A stretch of 64,000 nt of DNA from Henckelia pumila (Eukaryota > Streptophyta > Magnoliopsida > Lamiales > Gesneriaceae). The translations under genes and the position numbers were made by a program. Location of the stretch: NCBI RefSeq assembly GCF_033568475.1, contig NC_133122.1:164946130-165010129 (forward strand). The letters run 5' to 3'. This document shows positions 46,766 to 58,734 of the stretch, piece by piece. The notes under the pieces were generated by a model. That model saw only the letters and a list, made by a program, of their open reading frames with translations, did not search any database and was not told the origin of the DNA. The number at the start of each line of letters is the position of its first letter. The first letter of the stretch is position 1.

Positions 46766-49701
46766 TCAATTGTTGGCTTTGCCGAAGCTTCTTGGAAAAG
46801 GGACAGCATCTCTGGCATCATTGAGTCCGGTGGCATAAAGAACAAAGGGATCAAACAAGAAGCTGAAACCCGAGCATTTTGCGATTCCATGCTTGTGAAG
46901 ATCAAGGTACCATTCGTACTGATGGTTTTCCAATCCGAGTTCCTTAATCCTACAATGATTAATGATTATGATTAGCTATCATTCACGAGTAAGTAACTCC
47001 GGTATATAGCACGACATTTTCTCACCTTGTGCTCAACATGTTAAAGCGTTCTTCCTTTTGGCTTCCCCTGATCAAAGTTCCAACCTAAGTTGTGACAAAA
47101 ATTGCAGATTGTATACATGCATGTTATCATAAGAAACTATAATTGAACAAGGATCGTTGATTTTAATCGAATTTATGCTTAATTTCTACCCTTGGCAAGA
47201 TCATTTCAAACGATGCTACGGTTCTTCCATCATCGTTCAACCGTGTGTAGAATGGCTCAAGTTCCCTTGGTTGGTTGTATATGACAAGTGGTTTTTTGTA
47301 TATTTCTTCGTTTAGATAGCTGCCACCAAGCAAATAAACGTGACAGGAGATTAGATATTTCTTTCTACTTGTACAAAGCCTTCAAGTGTAATCTGCAATC
47401 CTGTTTTTAGACCTTTTGTGTTCTTCACTAAGAGAAGCACCCCATTCAACTTTTTCTCCGAATTTCTTCTCTGTAACCTGATTTCATGATCATCAAGAAG
47501 TAGAAGATGTTATGATTTCTTGAAATGTTGGTAAAGGAGACAGAAGATCAGCTTACCTTCTTCAAAACTTCAACTGCCTCTGTGTAGGAAACCTTTTCAA
47601 ATGGGCTTGTTACTATAAATTGAAGCCGATCCACGACCAATTTGTCAACACGTTTTGAGATGAACTTCAGGTCTTCCGTGCAATTCTCAAGAATCCACTT
47701 GCAAATGAACTTCAAAAAGTCACTTGCACAGTCCTTTGAATCCTGAAATAACCAAAAAAACAAAAAAGTGAACCGCCTCCTATTTTTCGTGTAGTATTTT
47801 TAGAAATTTGATTTCTCACAACTAAAATCGAAATCCCAGCTCCATCCACAGTCAAGCGGAATATACCTCTATTTGGGAGAATGCCATTTCAAGCTCGGCT
47901 ATCCACATCTCAGCCAATGATTTATTGGAATAAATTTTATGTGCACGAAATCTTGGTCCAACTGAGTAAACATTTCCAAGGGCGCACGCGTAACTCTCCA
48001 AATGCAAGCGACCGGTGACAGTCAAATAAGTCTTGCTAGAAAAAAAATCATTTGAGAAATCAAATTTGTAAGTTTGAGTAAATTTTCCAATTTTTGCCTT
48101 TAGTTGTTCCTCCAATTGTGATGCTAACTCAGTTGTTTTCTTGAGGTCATGAGTCGCAACAGCCACTGCTTCCTCGTTGCTTTCGGTTCTTTGAAGTTCT
48201 TCCACTTTCTTGCTCTTTTCTTTAATGGATGCTTTAATCGATTCAAGTTTCACGCCCCAGGTGTCATCAGCATTGCTTTGATCCTCGATTCCATCGTGAC
48301 CATGAAGAGTTGTAACCAGGAAATTTTCACCAAATCCCTCACAATCAGTGCTGGTGATTATGGGCACTTGCACATTGAGAAAGCCATTTTCTTGGAAGAA
48401 GTTATGTGTTGCTTGTGTAAGAGCATTTCTGATCCTCATTACAGACGCTACCTGCGAATAATGCGCGTCAATTTGCACAAAATTAAACGTACCTAAGGAT
48501 AAATTTAATGGGGTAGATTTCATTTCCAGAACTGTCATAAGCTCTAAAATATTGAAGTCTTGAAACCATAAGTTAAATATAAATACTACTCAAGAAAAGA
48601 GAGGCCATTACCGTCGTTGTGCGTGGCCGAAAATGAGAAGAATCCCTTAACGATTCGAGAGGCAAACGCTTCTTGGACAAAGGATATCTATCTGGATCAA
48701 CTTTCCCAATAAAAAGTATATTCTCTGCTTTAAACTCCAAGACTTGCTTCCCCTGCAGTGATGGTTTTTGCAATATGCCTTCTGCATGTATGCAAGTTCC
48801 TGTAGGCATCACATGACTCGGAGAAGCTAACGCCGAGTCCACCAGAACCTGATCCAACGCCAACACAATAATTATTCAACAAGAGAAATGGAGCTCGCTC
48901 CAACTTTGATTTAATGTGCCAAACGATGTTTGTGTCGCCGGTTTAAACACTCGATCACATACACGATCACGACTCTTGTTTGAATAATTAAAAGTCTGTC
49001 TGATAGAGATCATGCTTGTGCCAGTTTAACACAAAACAAGTTTATTACTCTGCCTAAAATTCATATTTTCTCTCTCATGCGTTCCAATTCTTGTAGATAT
49101 TCTCGGAGGGTTTAAGTGGTGGAATTTCACAAGGACTTTTAGGTAGTGTTTGAGAGATCTTCTAGAAAGCACTTTTCAACTTTTCGTAAACAAAATTTTA
49201 AATTTTTGTTAAGAAAAAGCTGAGAAATGCTTTTCAAAATCTCTCTCAAACACTACCTTAGACCATTGATATTTTACAATATATGTATAACATCAAGGCA
49301 TTAAAACCAAGAAATAAACTTATAGAAACCTGGAAAGAAGAAACAGAGGATCCATCACTGATTTGCAATATTGAAATCGAGGGCTGTGGCGTTTTAGGGA
49401 CAACAGAATCCAACTTGTCACGAATACGAAGCTCGCCTACGCCTAAAACCTTCATGATAGACCGGAAAAATGGCAAGCGAGTTTGAAGAAGTTCAACGCA
49501 GCTCGTATCTTTGGGTCCAACCACCTCCGGAGCTGGCAAAGCCGGTTCCTTTCTGAACTCACGGGAGGACTTCACCCATCCCCCGATCACCACACGTTGT
49601 CCAATCAACCCCACGCCGCCATCGGAACGGCCTAATATGGTTTTCAAGATCACCCTTTTCGAATACTTTTGAAGGGCGGCCGGACCTTCAACAAGGGCCA
49701 T
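46766..49701 (-). CDS. Asparaginyl-tRNA synthetase-like protein (class II), altered motifs
   Basis: Minus-strand exons are 49330-49701, 48612-48848, 47867-48451, 47557-47742, 47413-47477, 47190-47319, 47026-47084 and 46766-46949. All introns are GT-AG, and the sum is 1818 bases (605 residues). An N-terminal OB-fold-like anticodon-binding part comes first (exons 1-2). The class II catalytic core carries a lysine/glutamate-rich insertion like the WHEP-type insert of plant cytosolic AsnRS. Further core segments include FIVTSPFEKVSYTEAVEVL, YKKPLVIYNQPRELEPFY, RGSQKEERFNML and AVPFPRSFGKANN. Motif 2 reads FRAHK (about 371-375) where FRAE is usual. Motif 3 reads GFSFLFDPFVLYATGLNDARD (572-592) where G-x-G-x-G-x-E-R is expected, so the ATP-binding arginine is absent. 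It is probably the divergent second plant isoform (SYNC2/NS2 type). Catalysis is doubtful, although the frame is fully open. Confidence 0.82.
49142..49257. mobile_element. Tourist-like MITE, copy 3, in intron 1 of the synthetase-like gene
   Basis: 116 bases with ends GGTAGTGTTTGAGAGA and CTCTCAAACACTACC, flanked by TTA on both sides. It lies in intron 1, between exon 2 (ends 48848) and exon 1 (starts 49330). Confidence 0.85.
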
Positions 49702-50391
49702 TTTTAAATGAGGAATTTGGTGCCGTAAACTTTGAATGGGTACGGGAATATGGAACAGATGATCTGTTTTCTTGGGATTGTGAGGGAGAAGTAGGATTAT
49801 ATATAAGAAGAGAGAAATGATGCTTTGCTTTGGCTTTATTTGAAGGATTGTGGAGGAAAGAAAGCTTGGGAGGGAAGTTTGAAGGAGAAGGGAAGGGTTT
49901 GGTATTCTTCAAGAGCTGGGAATTCGCGCGAGTTTTCAAACGTAAACGTGTTGCTTAAGTACTATGCAAATCTATTCAGTAGTTATGACCACAAACAAAA
50001 CATGGTCATTAGAAATTTGGTAGGATCGGAGATCACGTACCAAAATTCGTTAATTGTATCCTTCGTTTATATAGACTAGTATCGAATTGCACGCGTTGTG
50101 TGTTTATAGAATCTCTTTTTGCGTACATGTTTGGGTTCATTTATAGTCCGTTTTTTTTTATTAAATAATTTTAGAGAATAAAAAAAATATTAAATCATTG
50201 CAAAAAAAAAAATTGTAAAAAAAAAAATTAAAAACAAAGAGGTCACATCAACGTACCAGTTTGGTGTGGCCTCACACTTAATATAATAGAATATATATAT
50301 ATATATATATATATATAACCAAATAATTGAGATGGATGAAGAAAAGAATACAACCTAAATAAATATTACCAAAGAGTATTAATTACATTTA
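49702..50391. other. Promoter/5' region of the synthetase-like gene and AT-rich spacer
   Basis: A minus-strand TATATA-type box at about 49797-49806 lies about 95 bases before the ATG. Further out, poly-A/T runs and a TA microsatellite (about 50291-50317). No other gene seen. Confidence 0.45.
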
Positions 50392-50517
50392 GGTAGTTTT
50401 TGAGAGAGCTTTTAGAAATCACTTTTCGCTTTTCCTTAACAAAATTTTTAAATTTTGTAAAATTTTGTTAAAAAAAAGTATGAAAAATGCTTCCTAAAAA
50501 CTTTCTCAAACACTACC
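50392..50517. mobile_element. Tourist-like MITE, copy 4
   Basis: 126 bases with ends GGTAGTTTTTGAGAGA and CTCAAACACTACC. Flanks TTA and TCA; the right flank differs by one base from the expected TTA. Confidence 0.78.
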
Positions 50518-51185
50518 TCAGTCGAGGATCATTTGGCCTAGTTGTAAACATGTCACGGTGAAGTCTCGTGAGGTATATCGTATTTCATTTTTGTTTCCAA
50601 ATAAATTTCAAATCTTAAATTTATTTACATTTTCTTATATAAAATTTATTAATTTAATTTTTATTTTTATTATTTTAATTATATCGATTTTATATGCATA
50701 TTTTTTTATTTTTTTTAAAAACAATTGTAGGCATATTTTCAAAATGCTTAAAATTCTTAAAATGCATAATATAATCCGAATTAGTTAAAAAATAATGATT
50801 GACACGAAATTCCCATAAACTGATATAAACGAAACGCATTTTTTCCGAGAATTCAAGCTGTTTTATAAATTATAATTAATATAAAATACATTATTTTAAA
50901 GTTCATTAAATATTCAATCAAATTAAGTTTATAAAAACTATTTTATAAAGATTTTTCTACACATATAATTATATAATAATATAAATAAACTAATAATTTT
51001 CTGTTGAATTTTAATCATCCGTTTGGAAAATTGGATTTTTTTTAAAAAAATGCAGAAAGTATTCGAATATTTTTTTTTAATAAAGTAAAATTTGCTTCAA
51101 CTTTTGAGAGTTTTGGTTATGAAAAAACAATTATTGGCTACTCTAATGATTTTTCCTTATAAAGTCGCAAAATAAAAATATGCAT
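50518..51185. other. AT-rich intergenic region
   Basis: No gene, RNA or named repeat recognised; long A/T tracts throughout. Confidence 0.5.
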
Positions 51186-51590
51186 TGATGTACCAAAAAT
51201 TGAAATAACCCAATTCGAGAAGATCCGAGTAATTTGTGGAGATCCGGATGGTCGGAATTAATACTCTGCATCACAAAACAAAATGAGTAGCACAGAGGGT
51301 TGTCCAACGAAGACGTACACTCCGACACTCAAGCCAGTATTTGGTTAATAAAGTTCTAGGGAACTAGAGCATGTGACTGTAGAGTGCTTACTTTTAAAAA
51401 CGAGGTGACTTATGTTATTTATAGATATTCGGAGGGTTTTATGCGTTTGAGTCTCTTATAATTTTTTGAAATTTATAGACCTTGATACAATGTCTCAATA
51501 AAATAAATACTTAAATATGATTAAATCGAATTTAGTCATAAATAAACTTGAGCCCGAGAGATAGTCAAACTGAGTCATAATCTAAAGGTT
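51186..51590 (-). repeat. Diverged solo-LTR fragment, same family as 61125-61557
   Basis: Similar along most of its length to the solo LTR at 61125-61557, in the same orientation: TGATGTACC at the left, the GGTTGTCCAACGAAGACG region, a minus-strand TATA-like block (51417-51426). The end at about 51590 is decayed and no duplication is visible. Confidence 0.65.
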
Positions 51591-52134
51591 GGAAAAATTG
51601 TTGTCGCTCAAAATAAAAAGTTACATGCATTATTTTTATATGATTTAATTTATTTACTTTTTAACAAGGGCAAATTATTTTAAACTCCCCACTACCAAAC
51701 TTCTCTTTAACTTAACTCCCTACCCACCCCTTTCTTTATTTTCACTCCCTAGTGGTCCCCATATTTGAATTAAAATATAATTAAAACTAATCCTTTGTAC
51801 GTGGCTTTGTTATACCTATTGAACCTGTCCCGATCATGCAAGACTATTAGTTACGCAAGGTTTCCAGCCGATATACTCCAGATTAGGGTCCAACATGCTT
51901 CCGTAAGATGAATTAAATTTAAATATTTTTTTGACCATAATGTCGTTGGGTCATACCTGCCAAGTTTTACGAAGTGCTCCTCACACTCCAACCACGCAGT
52001 CGCAACAGATGGTTTCTGCACAAGCTCCTTCAACGACACCCAGCACAGCCTTAATTCGTTTTATACCTTAAGGCGTATGGCATATAAATTTAATTATAAA
52101 ATATGAACATGAAAGAACGAGAGATTTAGGAAAT
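51591..52134. other. Spacer left of the pararetrovirus
   Basis: A minus-strand open stretch (52039-51851) looks exon-like but could not be assigned. The virus/host junction lies somewhere near 52080-52135. Confidence 0.35.
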
Positions 52135-52186
52135 TTATTCAGACATAATATTATTACATAAATCAACTCCTTTGAAGAGGAGAAGA
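52135..52186 (-). promoter_or_regulatory. 5' arm of pregenomic-RNA leader stem
   Basis: On the minus strand, 52186-52177 (TCTTCTCCTC), 52174-52170 (CAAAG) and 52155-52135 (21 bases) are complementary, in nested order, to 59433-59442, 59445-59449 and 59466-59486. Confidence 0.75.
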
Positions 52187-52194
52187 CAGCTTGT

Positions 52195-52206
52195 TTAGCT
52201 ACTCAT
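52195..52206 (-). other. Three-codon sORF before the leader stem
   Basis: ATG AGT AGC TAA on the minus strand ends 8 bases before the first paired base of the leader stem. In caulimoviruses a short ORF ending 5-10 bases before the leader hairpin directs ribosome shunting. About 125 bases downstream of the TATA box. Confidence 0.65.
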
Positions 52207-52329
52207 AGTAGCCTTGTTCTTGAAATAAAAAAAAAAAAACTTAATACAAAGAGAGAGAAATATTACAACAATTTATTTGTAAGAAAACTGAAGGGAATGA
52301 TCGATATCTCCAGCTTCCTCAAATGCCTG

Positions 52330-52337
52330 TATTTATA
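52330..52337 (-). promoter_or_regulatory. Pararetroviral promoter TATA box
   Basis: TATAAATA on the minus strand, about 185 bases after the last ORF and upstream of the sORF and leader stem. This is the place of the full-length-transcript promoter in caulimovirids. A tandem copy of about 33 bases (GGCATCTTTTACTAGTGGA as read on +) lies at 52410-52484, just upstream. Confidence 0.65.
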
Positions 52338-52520
52338 GCTGTAGTTCTACTCGTTTCACCAAGAAACTTCAGGGAATCTCACAGTTGTCTTGTATTTCTT
52401 TATGTCATTATTGATGGCATCTTTTACTAGTGGATGAGGAATTTTTTATGCCATTATTGATGGCATCTTTTACTAGTGGAGGAATCACATGTCTGCCACT
52501 TTCTTTTGGCTTTATTCTCC

Positions 52521-53830
52521 TCACATGTCTGCTTTATTGTTGTCGGGGCATCTTTTGCTTTTAAAGTAGGCCCCTGTGAAAACGCATCTTCGGTGGTCCT
52601 TGTCCACCGTTGCATGTCTCGGAAAAATTCTTTCGATCCGTTCGGGGTCTAAAGATTTTTTCAAATTCTGGCTTCTTCTGATTTGGGCATTCTGGGCAGA
52701 TATTCTCTGACCATCGTCCAATATGAGCCATTTTACAGAATTTTCGGCGAGTTTCTTTACTCCCCTGCAGCTTGTTGTTCCACAAAAGATTTTTCTTCTT
52801 TTCGAAAGTTCTTCCGCAAATGCTGTAGTTTTTTCTGTCATTGTGTTTAACAGGAACGATCCATTCATAGAATTCTGATAAAATTTGAATGGAAACTTGA
52901 CTTTATCCATCTCAGTAAGACAGACCCAAATACCCCATGCCCTTCTGGTTGAGATCTCATTTTCCCCAAAAGTGGACACCAAGGGTATTTCTTCAGTTTT
53001 AGGATCCTTGATAAATTTATGACTGTTTATATCAGGTCTCCTCAGCTTGATAAAATGAAAGGGTTCGTGTGATCCTTTCACTGTTGGTTCTGGAGCTGCA
53101 CTGAAAAAGTATAACTGAAGCACGTCTACTCTGGCCAAATGATCATTATTTGCTCATGTTTCTTGGACTGCTTCCTGGATCCATTTTGGTAACTGTGATA
53201 TCTCCGAAAAGCTTGGTGATGTTGTATAAACTGAGGCCAAAGCCCCAAATTCATACCAGAGTTTTACATCTTTAGGATTGACATTGTTTTTTAGCCAAAC
53301 CCTTGGATATATTCCTGCAACATCAAACCTGCAAGTGTTCGGGTTGATTTCACTTCTTGTATCAATCTTAGATTTGCCCTTGCCAGTGTTGGGCCTAAGA
53401 TGATCTCTTCCTCTTTTACCCCAGAGGCGGAGGGTTGACTTGATGAGTTATCCTCATCAATTGTTGCTTCATCCAGATCATCAAAGGCTGATGATAGATT
53501 AGCACTTGTTTCTTGAGTTTTAGATTTCTCAACATCTTGTTTTCCAACCGGTGGTTGTATTTCTTGTTCTTATAAAACCAATGGTTTTAGCATATCTTGT
53601 TTATGAGAAACCAATGGTTTCTCTATAGCCTTCATAATTGGCCCTTGAATAGCAGCCCATAGTTGTGTTTGAGCTTGCATACATCCTGTAATTCGATTAG
53701 ATACTTTGATTCGATCATCTTGTTGTAACCTGCCGGCCATTTCAGCATTAATGGCTAACTGGTTGAACTCGTTTTGAAGCAACCCAAGGTGTTACCTGAG
53801 ATGCCTCTCCATTTTCATGATGAAATCCAC
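52521..53830 (-). pseudogene. Viral last ORF (transactivator position), unknown function
   Basis: The frame starts near the end of RNase H (about 53830) and runs in pieces to TGA at 52521. The upper part (53782-53570) is glutamine/alanine-rich and possibly helical. The middle is acidic and serine-rich. The lower part (53138-52521) is open for 205 codons and contains a cysteine/lysine-rich segment. A stop near 53139 and frame changes break it. Its place corresponds to the transactivator/inclusion-body gene of caulimovirids, but I see no diagnostic motif. Confidence 0.5.
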
Positions 53831-53839
53831 ATCACGTCC

Positions 53840-55857
53840 TTCCATCTCTTGTTAAGAAATCTGCAAGAATATTTTCTTGAGATTTAATAATAACAATATC
53901 AAAAATATAATTTTGACACAATGCTTGCCATCTTAATAACCTAGCTTTCTCAGGTTTAGATTCAATCTTATTTTTTAGGAAAGCTTTTACCTGGGTGCTA
54001 TCAACCTTCAGAGTGAATTTTTTAGCAAGTAAAAATAATGGCCATTTTTCAAAAGCCCTTTTAACTGCATAAAATTCATTCTCGTTGATATGTCATCTAA
54101 TGGCCTCAGATTCTGAAAAAAGACCGCTACAGTATCTGCATGGTATTTCCCCATTTGGAGTGATCTTGGTAAGGACTGCTGCCCACCAATCGTCACTGGC
54201 ATCCATAAATAATACAAGATCATCTTCATCTACGGGTATAACAATTTTTGTGAGATTTTTACATATCTCTTTTAATTGGTTTACCCCTTTAGTATGGTCA
54301 TCGGTCCATATAAACCTAGCATCTTTTTTTAACAAAGGACTGAACATCTTTCTGTACATTGCTAGATTGTTAATGAACATCCTTGCAAAATTAACTACTC
54401 CAAGAAAACTCTGGAGTTGTTTTACATCTTTGAGTTTATCTGGAAAATTCTTTACATTTTTCACAATATGGGGTTGTAGAATTATTCCAGTTTCATCAAT
54501 CTCAATACCGAGGAATTCAATTTTCCTCGTTGCTATGGCTGCTTTTTTTTCCAGATAAAACCAGTCCTTCTTGTTTACAAATTTTAGAGAAAATCTCTAA
54601 GTGTTTAACGTGTTCTTCTATATTTTTTGATGCTATAAGAATATTATCAATATAAACAAACATAAATTTGAAATAATCTTTAAAAAGGTTATCCATCTTT
54701 CTTTGAAATATCTGGGGTGCATTAGCTAATCTCATAGGCATAACTTCCCAAATATAGTGTCCTTGTGGAGTAGAGAAGGCTGTGAATTTCTTACTTCCTT
54801 CTTCCATTCGAATCTGGTAAAATCCAGACTTACAATCAAATTTTGAGAACACTCTAGCATTTCGTACACAGCTAATTAGGTGTTCTCTACTCGGTATGAA
54901 GTACCCATCAAACTCCAGGATTTTATTAATACTTTGGTAGTTAATAACTAGCCTGGGTTTCCCTTTTTTTATTTCACCATGATTTCTAACCAGAAAACCT
55001 GGGCTGCTATATGGTGAAACTCCTTCTTTGATTAAACCAAGGTCCAAATGTTCCTTGATAATCATTCTCATATCCCTTTGATCTGTTATGTTCATCGGGA
55101 TAGGCTTATATCTGACGAATTCATATTATTTGCCTTCCTTTAGAGTAATACTGGCTTTGAGTTGATTTCTATCCCACCATGCCAAAGGATGCTCGTTGTA
55201 ACTTTCTTTGAGCCTCTTTTTGACATCTTCAAGGGATACTTTATTCTCTAACTCTATATCTCTGTGATTTAGAGTTACCTTAAGAAGCTCCATATCCTCT
55301 GTTTGGAGTTCTTGTTCTGTTGTTATTTTCAACATGGTTTCTCCAAAACTTCTTGGATCTTTCATTTTTGGGTGAAAAATTTGTCTTTTATCACCACGCT
55401 GGCTGCGAAATATTATCGGCAATTGTCGATAAAAAGCAACCTTGAGTCTTTGAACGATAATTTTATGATCACAAATTGTAGTGAACATAAGTCTTCTTGA
55501 CTCATTGTCTTGTGTGTACTTCTTAAACATTTGTAAGAAGTTATTTCCTAACAGGATATCAACTCCTGTATCATGAAAATAGATTGGTGGTGTTTTTACC
55601 TTGTACCAAGGTGTTTGACCTGCACCTCCCATAAGAATCTCTGCTTGTTTTATTCCTTTGCAAAGAATTAAAATTCTTCGAGAAAAATCTCGTCCAGCAA
55701 TTTTTGGCAATTTCTCTTCACATTCTTCAGGGAAGACTCCTCTTTTTGCTGTACAAATTCCTGCTCCCGAGTCAATATAAGCTGCAAAATACTCAGCCTT
55801 ATATTGTTCATATAACATCCCTATCGAAATGTATATGGAGAAAGGACTTGTTGTCAT
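53840..55857 (-). pseudogene. Viral protease-RT-RNase H region, inactivated
   Basis: Protease (from 55857) has the aspartic motif with DSGAG near 55760-55773. TAA at 55126 interrupts the frame. RT (55095-54517) keeps the palm signature region, but the catalytic motif reads YIDN instead of YIDD (about 54644-54655). A run of A/T near 54545 marks a frameshift into the RNase H frame (54464-54093). That frame is stopped by TGA at about 54091 and shifts again, with sequence recognisable to about 53840. No integrase follows, which separates it from Ty3 elements. Confidence 0.85.
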
Positions 55858-56496
55858 TTTTTAAAGGGATTACTAAATGGCCCCGCCATTTTTAACAGAC
55901 TGTGTTGTAACTCAGTAATTCGATTAAGACTATTTACCTTTAGTTTCCCTAAGGCCTCAGAAGGTAGAGTATGGTTACTCCTTTCTATTTCTTCAATGTG
56001 TTCGAGTAAATCATGTTCACGACTTACTAATTTCAACTGTTGCTTCTCCTCTGTCTGTGAACAGAGTTCTCGAATCTAATTAAGGGATTGTCCCTTATCC
56101 AATTCTCTTGGTTTTCCATTTCGTAGAATTCTTATTGAATCCTCCAAGTCTTTTTTTTTTCATGAACTCTATTCCTTTTTCAAGGCGTTTCCATGGTTTA
56201 TGGTACTCCAGGAATTCTAGACCAAGAATGAGTTGATCCATTTCTTTTCCTGGAATTCTCCAGATTTGAACTTCCAATTCTCCAATATTTATCACTCCTT
56301 GGTAAGTTCCTTTTTCCTGTTGTTCCAAATAGTAAATCGAGTTACAAGGGAACAAGTTTCGATGACTTGTAATTTTGAATACTATTTTCACTTCTTTCCA
56401 TCCTTCTGGAGATCTAAGTTTTCCTATTATAGAAAACTTTTTTTCTTCTGGTGGAATTTCTTGAATAGGAGATTTGTCCCATCTCCTGCTTTTCAT
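55854..56496 (-). pseudogene. Viral linker region between movement protein and protease
   Basis: A 134-codon frame (56496-56095, ATG at 56496) in the same phase as the movement protein, then a short frame (56036-55854) in another phase. The first part has a retroviral-protease-like fold pattern (QLILGLEFLEYHKPW) but no DSG/DTG. It may be the N-terminal part of the PR-RT polyprotein or a decayed domain. Function not known. Confidence 0.5.
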
Positions 56497-56526
56497 TTTG
56501 TCTCCTTGGAAAGATAACCTTCGGGG

Positions 56527-57411
56527 TTATATTTTAAGGTCTCTGTATAGAACCGGTCTGTCTTGAATTTGAATGTATGTTTCCTGAATTAAAGGAAACT
56601 CGATTCTTTTCGGGTATATTGCTTGAGTAACTTTCCCAAAGATCTCTGGAATTTCAATGAACTCATTTCTAATAAATAATTCAGAATGGTGAGTATTAGA
56701 AAGAGCATATGAAATTTGATACGTAATAGAATATGGCCTATTACCTTCCTTCATTAGTATTTTTTCCTTAAAGTTTTGATGCAAAGTCAAGTCTCGACTA
56801 AAATCTCTATCAGCTAAATTGTAGGCTATTCTTGGATAAATAACTCCCACAATTTTTTCTGCACATAAATTTCCCGAGATAGTTCCTAGAACCGCATCTT
56901 GTATATTCCTCATTCTTTTATCGCATACTACGATATCTATGGGTGAATCTATTCCTTCTTTAAAAGTAGCCTTGATCATAATCTGGATTGCTCCAATATG
57001 AATCCAAGACATTGTCTTTGATACTTCTGCTTTTAATTTTTGTAATTCTTCTCGAATTTCTTCAAAGGGAATTAACTGCATTTCAATTTGATTACTGGTT
57101 AATTCCATAGGGATCGCCATTTCCCTTCTGGATACCTTATAAATCAAATTATGTCTTCTTTGACTTAGCCCTAGGTTTCCTAAGACTCTTTCAACTTGTC
57201 CTGCCGAAAATCCTTGGTACTTCTGTAATGTTGGATTTTTTCTCATAATCCTTTGGACCATATTATGAGATATCGTGGTTTGACTAAAGAACCCAGCCAA
57301 ACTTTCATGTGTTTCATGGCGAAACACTTCCTCTTTACTCTGATTCTGATTCTGATTTATCTTCAGAAACTTCTCGACTAAACAATATCTCTTCTTCGTA
57401 TATGCTTTCAT
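56527..57411 (-). pseudogene. Viral movement protein (30K superfamily)
   Basis: Open frame on the minus strand; first in-frame ATG at 57411 overlaps the end of the capsid frame (57335) in another phase. The central segment WIHIGAIQIMIKATF (about 57010-56966) and the following GIDSPIDI are the conserved 30K core of caulimovirid movement proteins, which widen plasmodesmata. It ends with TAA at 56527. The same phase continues past it into the 56496 frame, so that stop may be a mutation. Confidence 0.8.
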
Positions 57412-58734
57412 CTGAGGGGATATCCTCAAATTGATATACTTGGACTAGATCTTGAAAGAAGACTGCATCATCCATATCTGGTGTTGCTTCAAAGAGTTTA
57501 ACTCTTTTTTTCTTGTTTTCTGGAAAATTTGTAGATATATGTCCTCTTGCTCCATATGTCCAGCAGTTGCAATCCTTGAAACTTTCACTTGCTCTTGTAT
57601 GAGTTCTTCTGAAAGTTCTTCTTGATGGTGTTCTTTCCCTGCTTTGTGATGAGCCTGTTGCTAGGGATGTTTTTGTAGGTCCACTTCTTCTACCTGATCT
57701 ATAGGATCTGGCCTTTTGTTTGGACCAAAATATTCTTGGTTTCCAGGAACTTTTCATTCTTTTATTATAGGGATTATTTCTGAATTTCTTCCTTTTAAAT
57801 CCCTGTGATCTATTTCCAATGATCGTTGGAAGATCATTTTCTCTACAACACAAAGGTGTACGCTTATCTATACCCCTTATTTTCTTGTAGTTCTTCTGTA
57901 ATGCTTCCATATGACACCATTCTGCTAATTTTCCTTTCAAAAAGGAGGCACGTCTTGCCAATGTATCAAGATTGTCTGGAACATATTCTTTAATCAGCAT
58001 TTCTCTCCAGGAACTTGGCATTTTTGCAAAAAATAGCTGAATAGCTATATTTTTATCGACTCCTGAATTCTATCTGTATTTAATGAATAACATAATGTAT
58101 TCATCAACTAAGCAGATATCATGTAACTCGAGGCTATAAAGAGCTTGAGTATATCTTCTCTTTTTCTTTGTATCTTGATTATTGAAATAGTCTACCCCTA
58201 TGAATTGTACTTTAAATAGGGTGGTCATTCTTTCTCCAATGTCGCTGAGGAATTCTCCTGCTAAGATTGATTCATTAGTTTCTGGCATAGTCTCTCCTAT
58301 GCGATCTTAACAGATCCCATTAGACTCATTTCTATAAGTTTAATGAATCCTTCTTTATTGAGATCTAATGTTCCTGCTGCTATTCTCATAGCTGACGTTC
58401 AATCATCTATAAGATCTTCTCTGTTTTTGAAGTCCAAAATATCAAGGTTTAACATAATCCCGTAAGGATGTATTGGATCTAAAACAGTTTTTCCGTAAGG
58501 AGATTGATGGAGTGAGATTTTACTTCTTCTCGATCTGGTTCCTGCTGAATGTGAATTTTCTCCAACCTGGAACTCACTATGTGGTTCTTCTGTTTTAACC
58601 ACATATCTTGGGGGATTCCCTATGGGTTGTTTACCCTCAGAGAAATTCATTTTTAGATCTACTACTTTGAGATTCGCAAAAGAATCCGCAAGATCTTGTA
58701 GATCCTCGAGATTTAATCTTTCTAAAGTAGTCAT
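57335..58734 (-). pseudogene. Viral capsid-protein region with decayed zinc knuckle
   Basis: The frame begins at 58734, sharing TGATG with the ORF1 stop. TGA at 58399 and a frameshift near 58308 lead to the frame of 58288-57335, which has TAG at 58070. The C-terminal half is strongly basic (about 57850-57610). A CX2C-type zinc knuckle at about 57540-57580 reads CNCWTYGARGHISTNF, lacking the second and last cysteines. An acidic C-terminus follows (DKSESESE). Basic tract, knuckle and acidic tail are typical of caulimovirid capsid proteins. Confidence 0.75.

Noticed and set aside
51851..52060. Minus-strand open stretch with an exon-like look, followed by GCAG|GTATGA
   Set aside because: It could be a relic exon, but I recognise no family, see no neighbouring exons, and the virus junction is close by.
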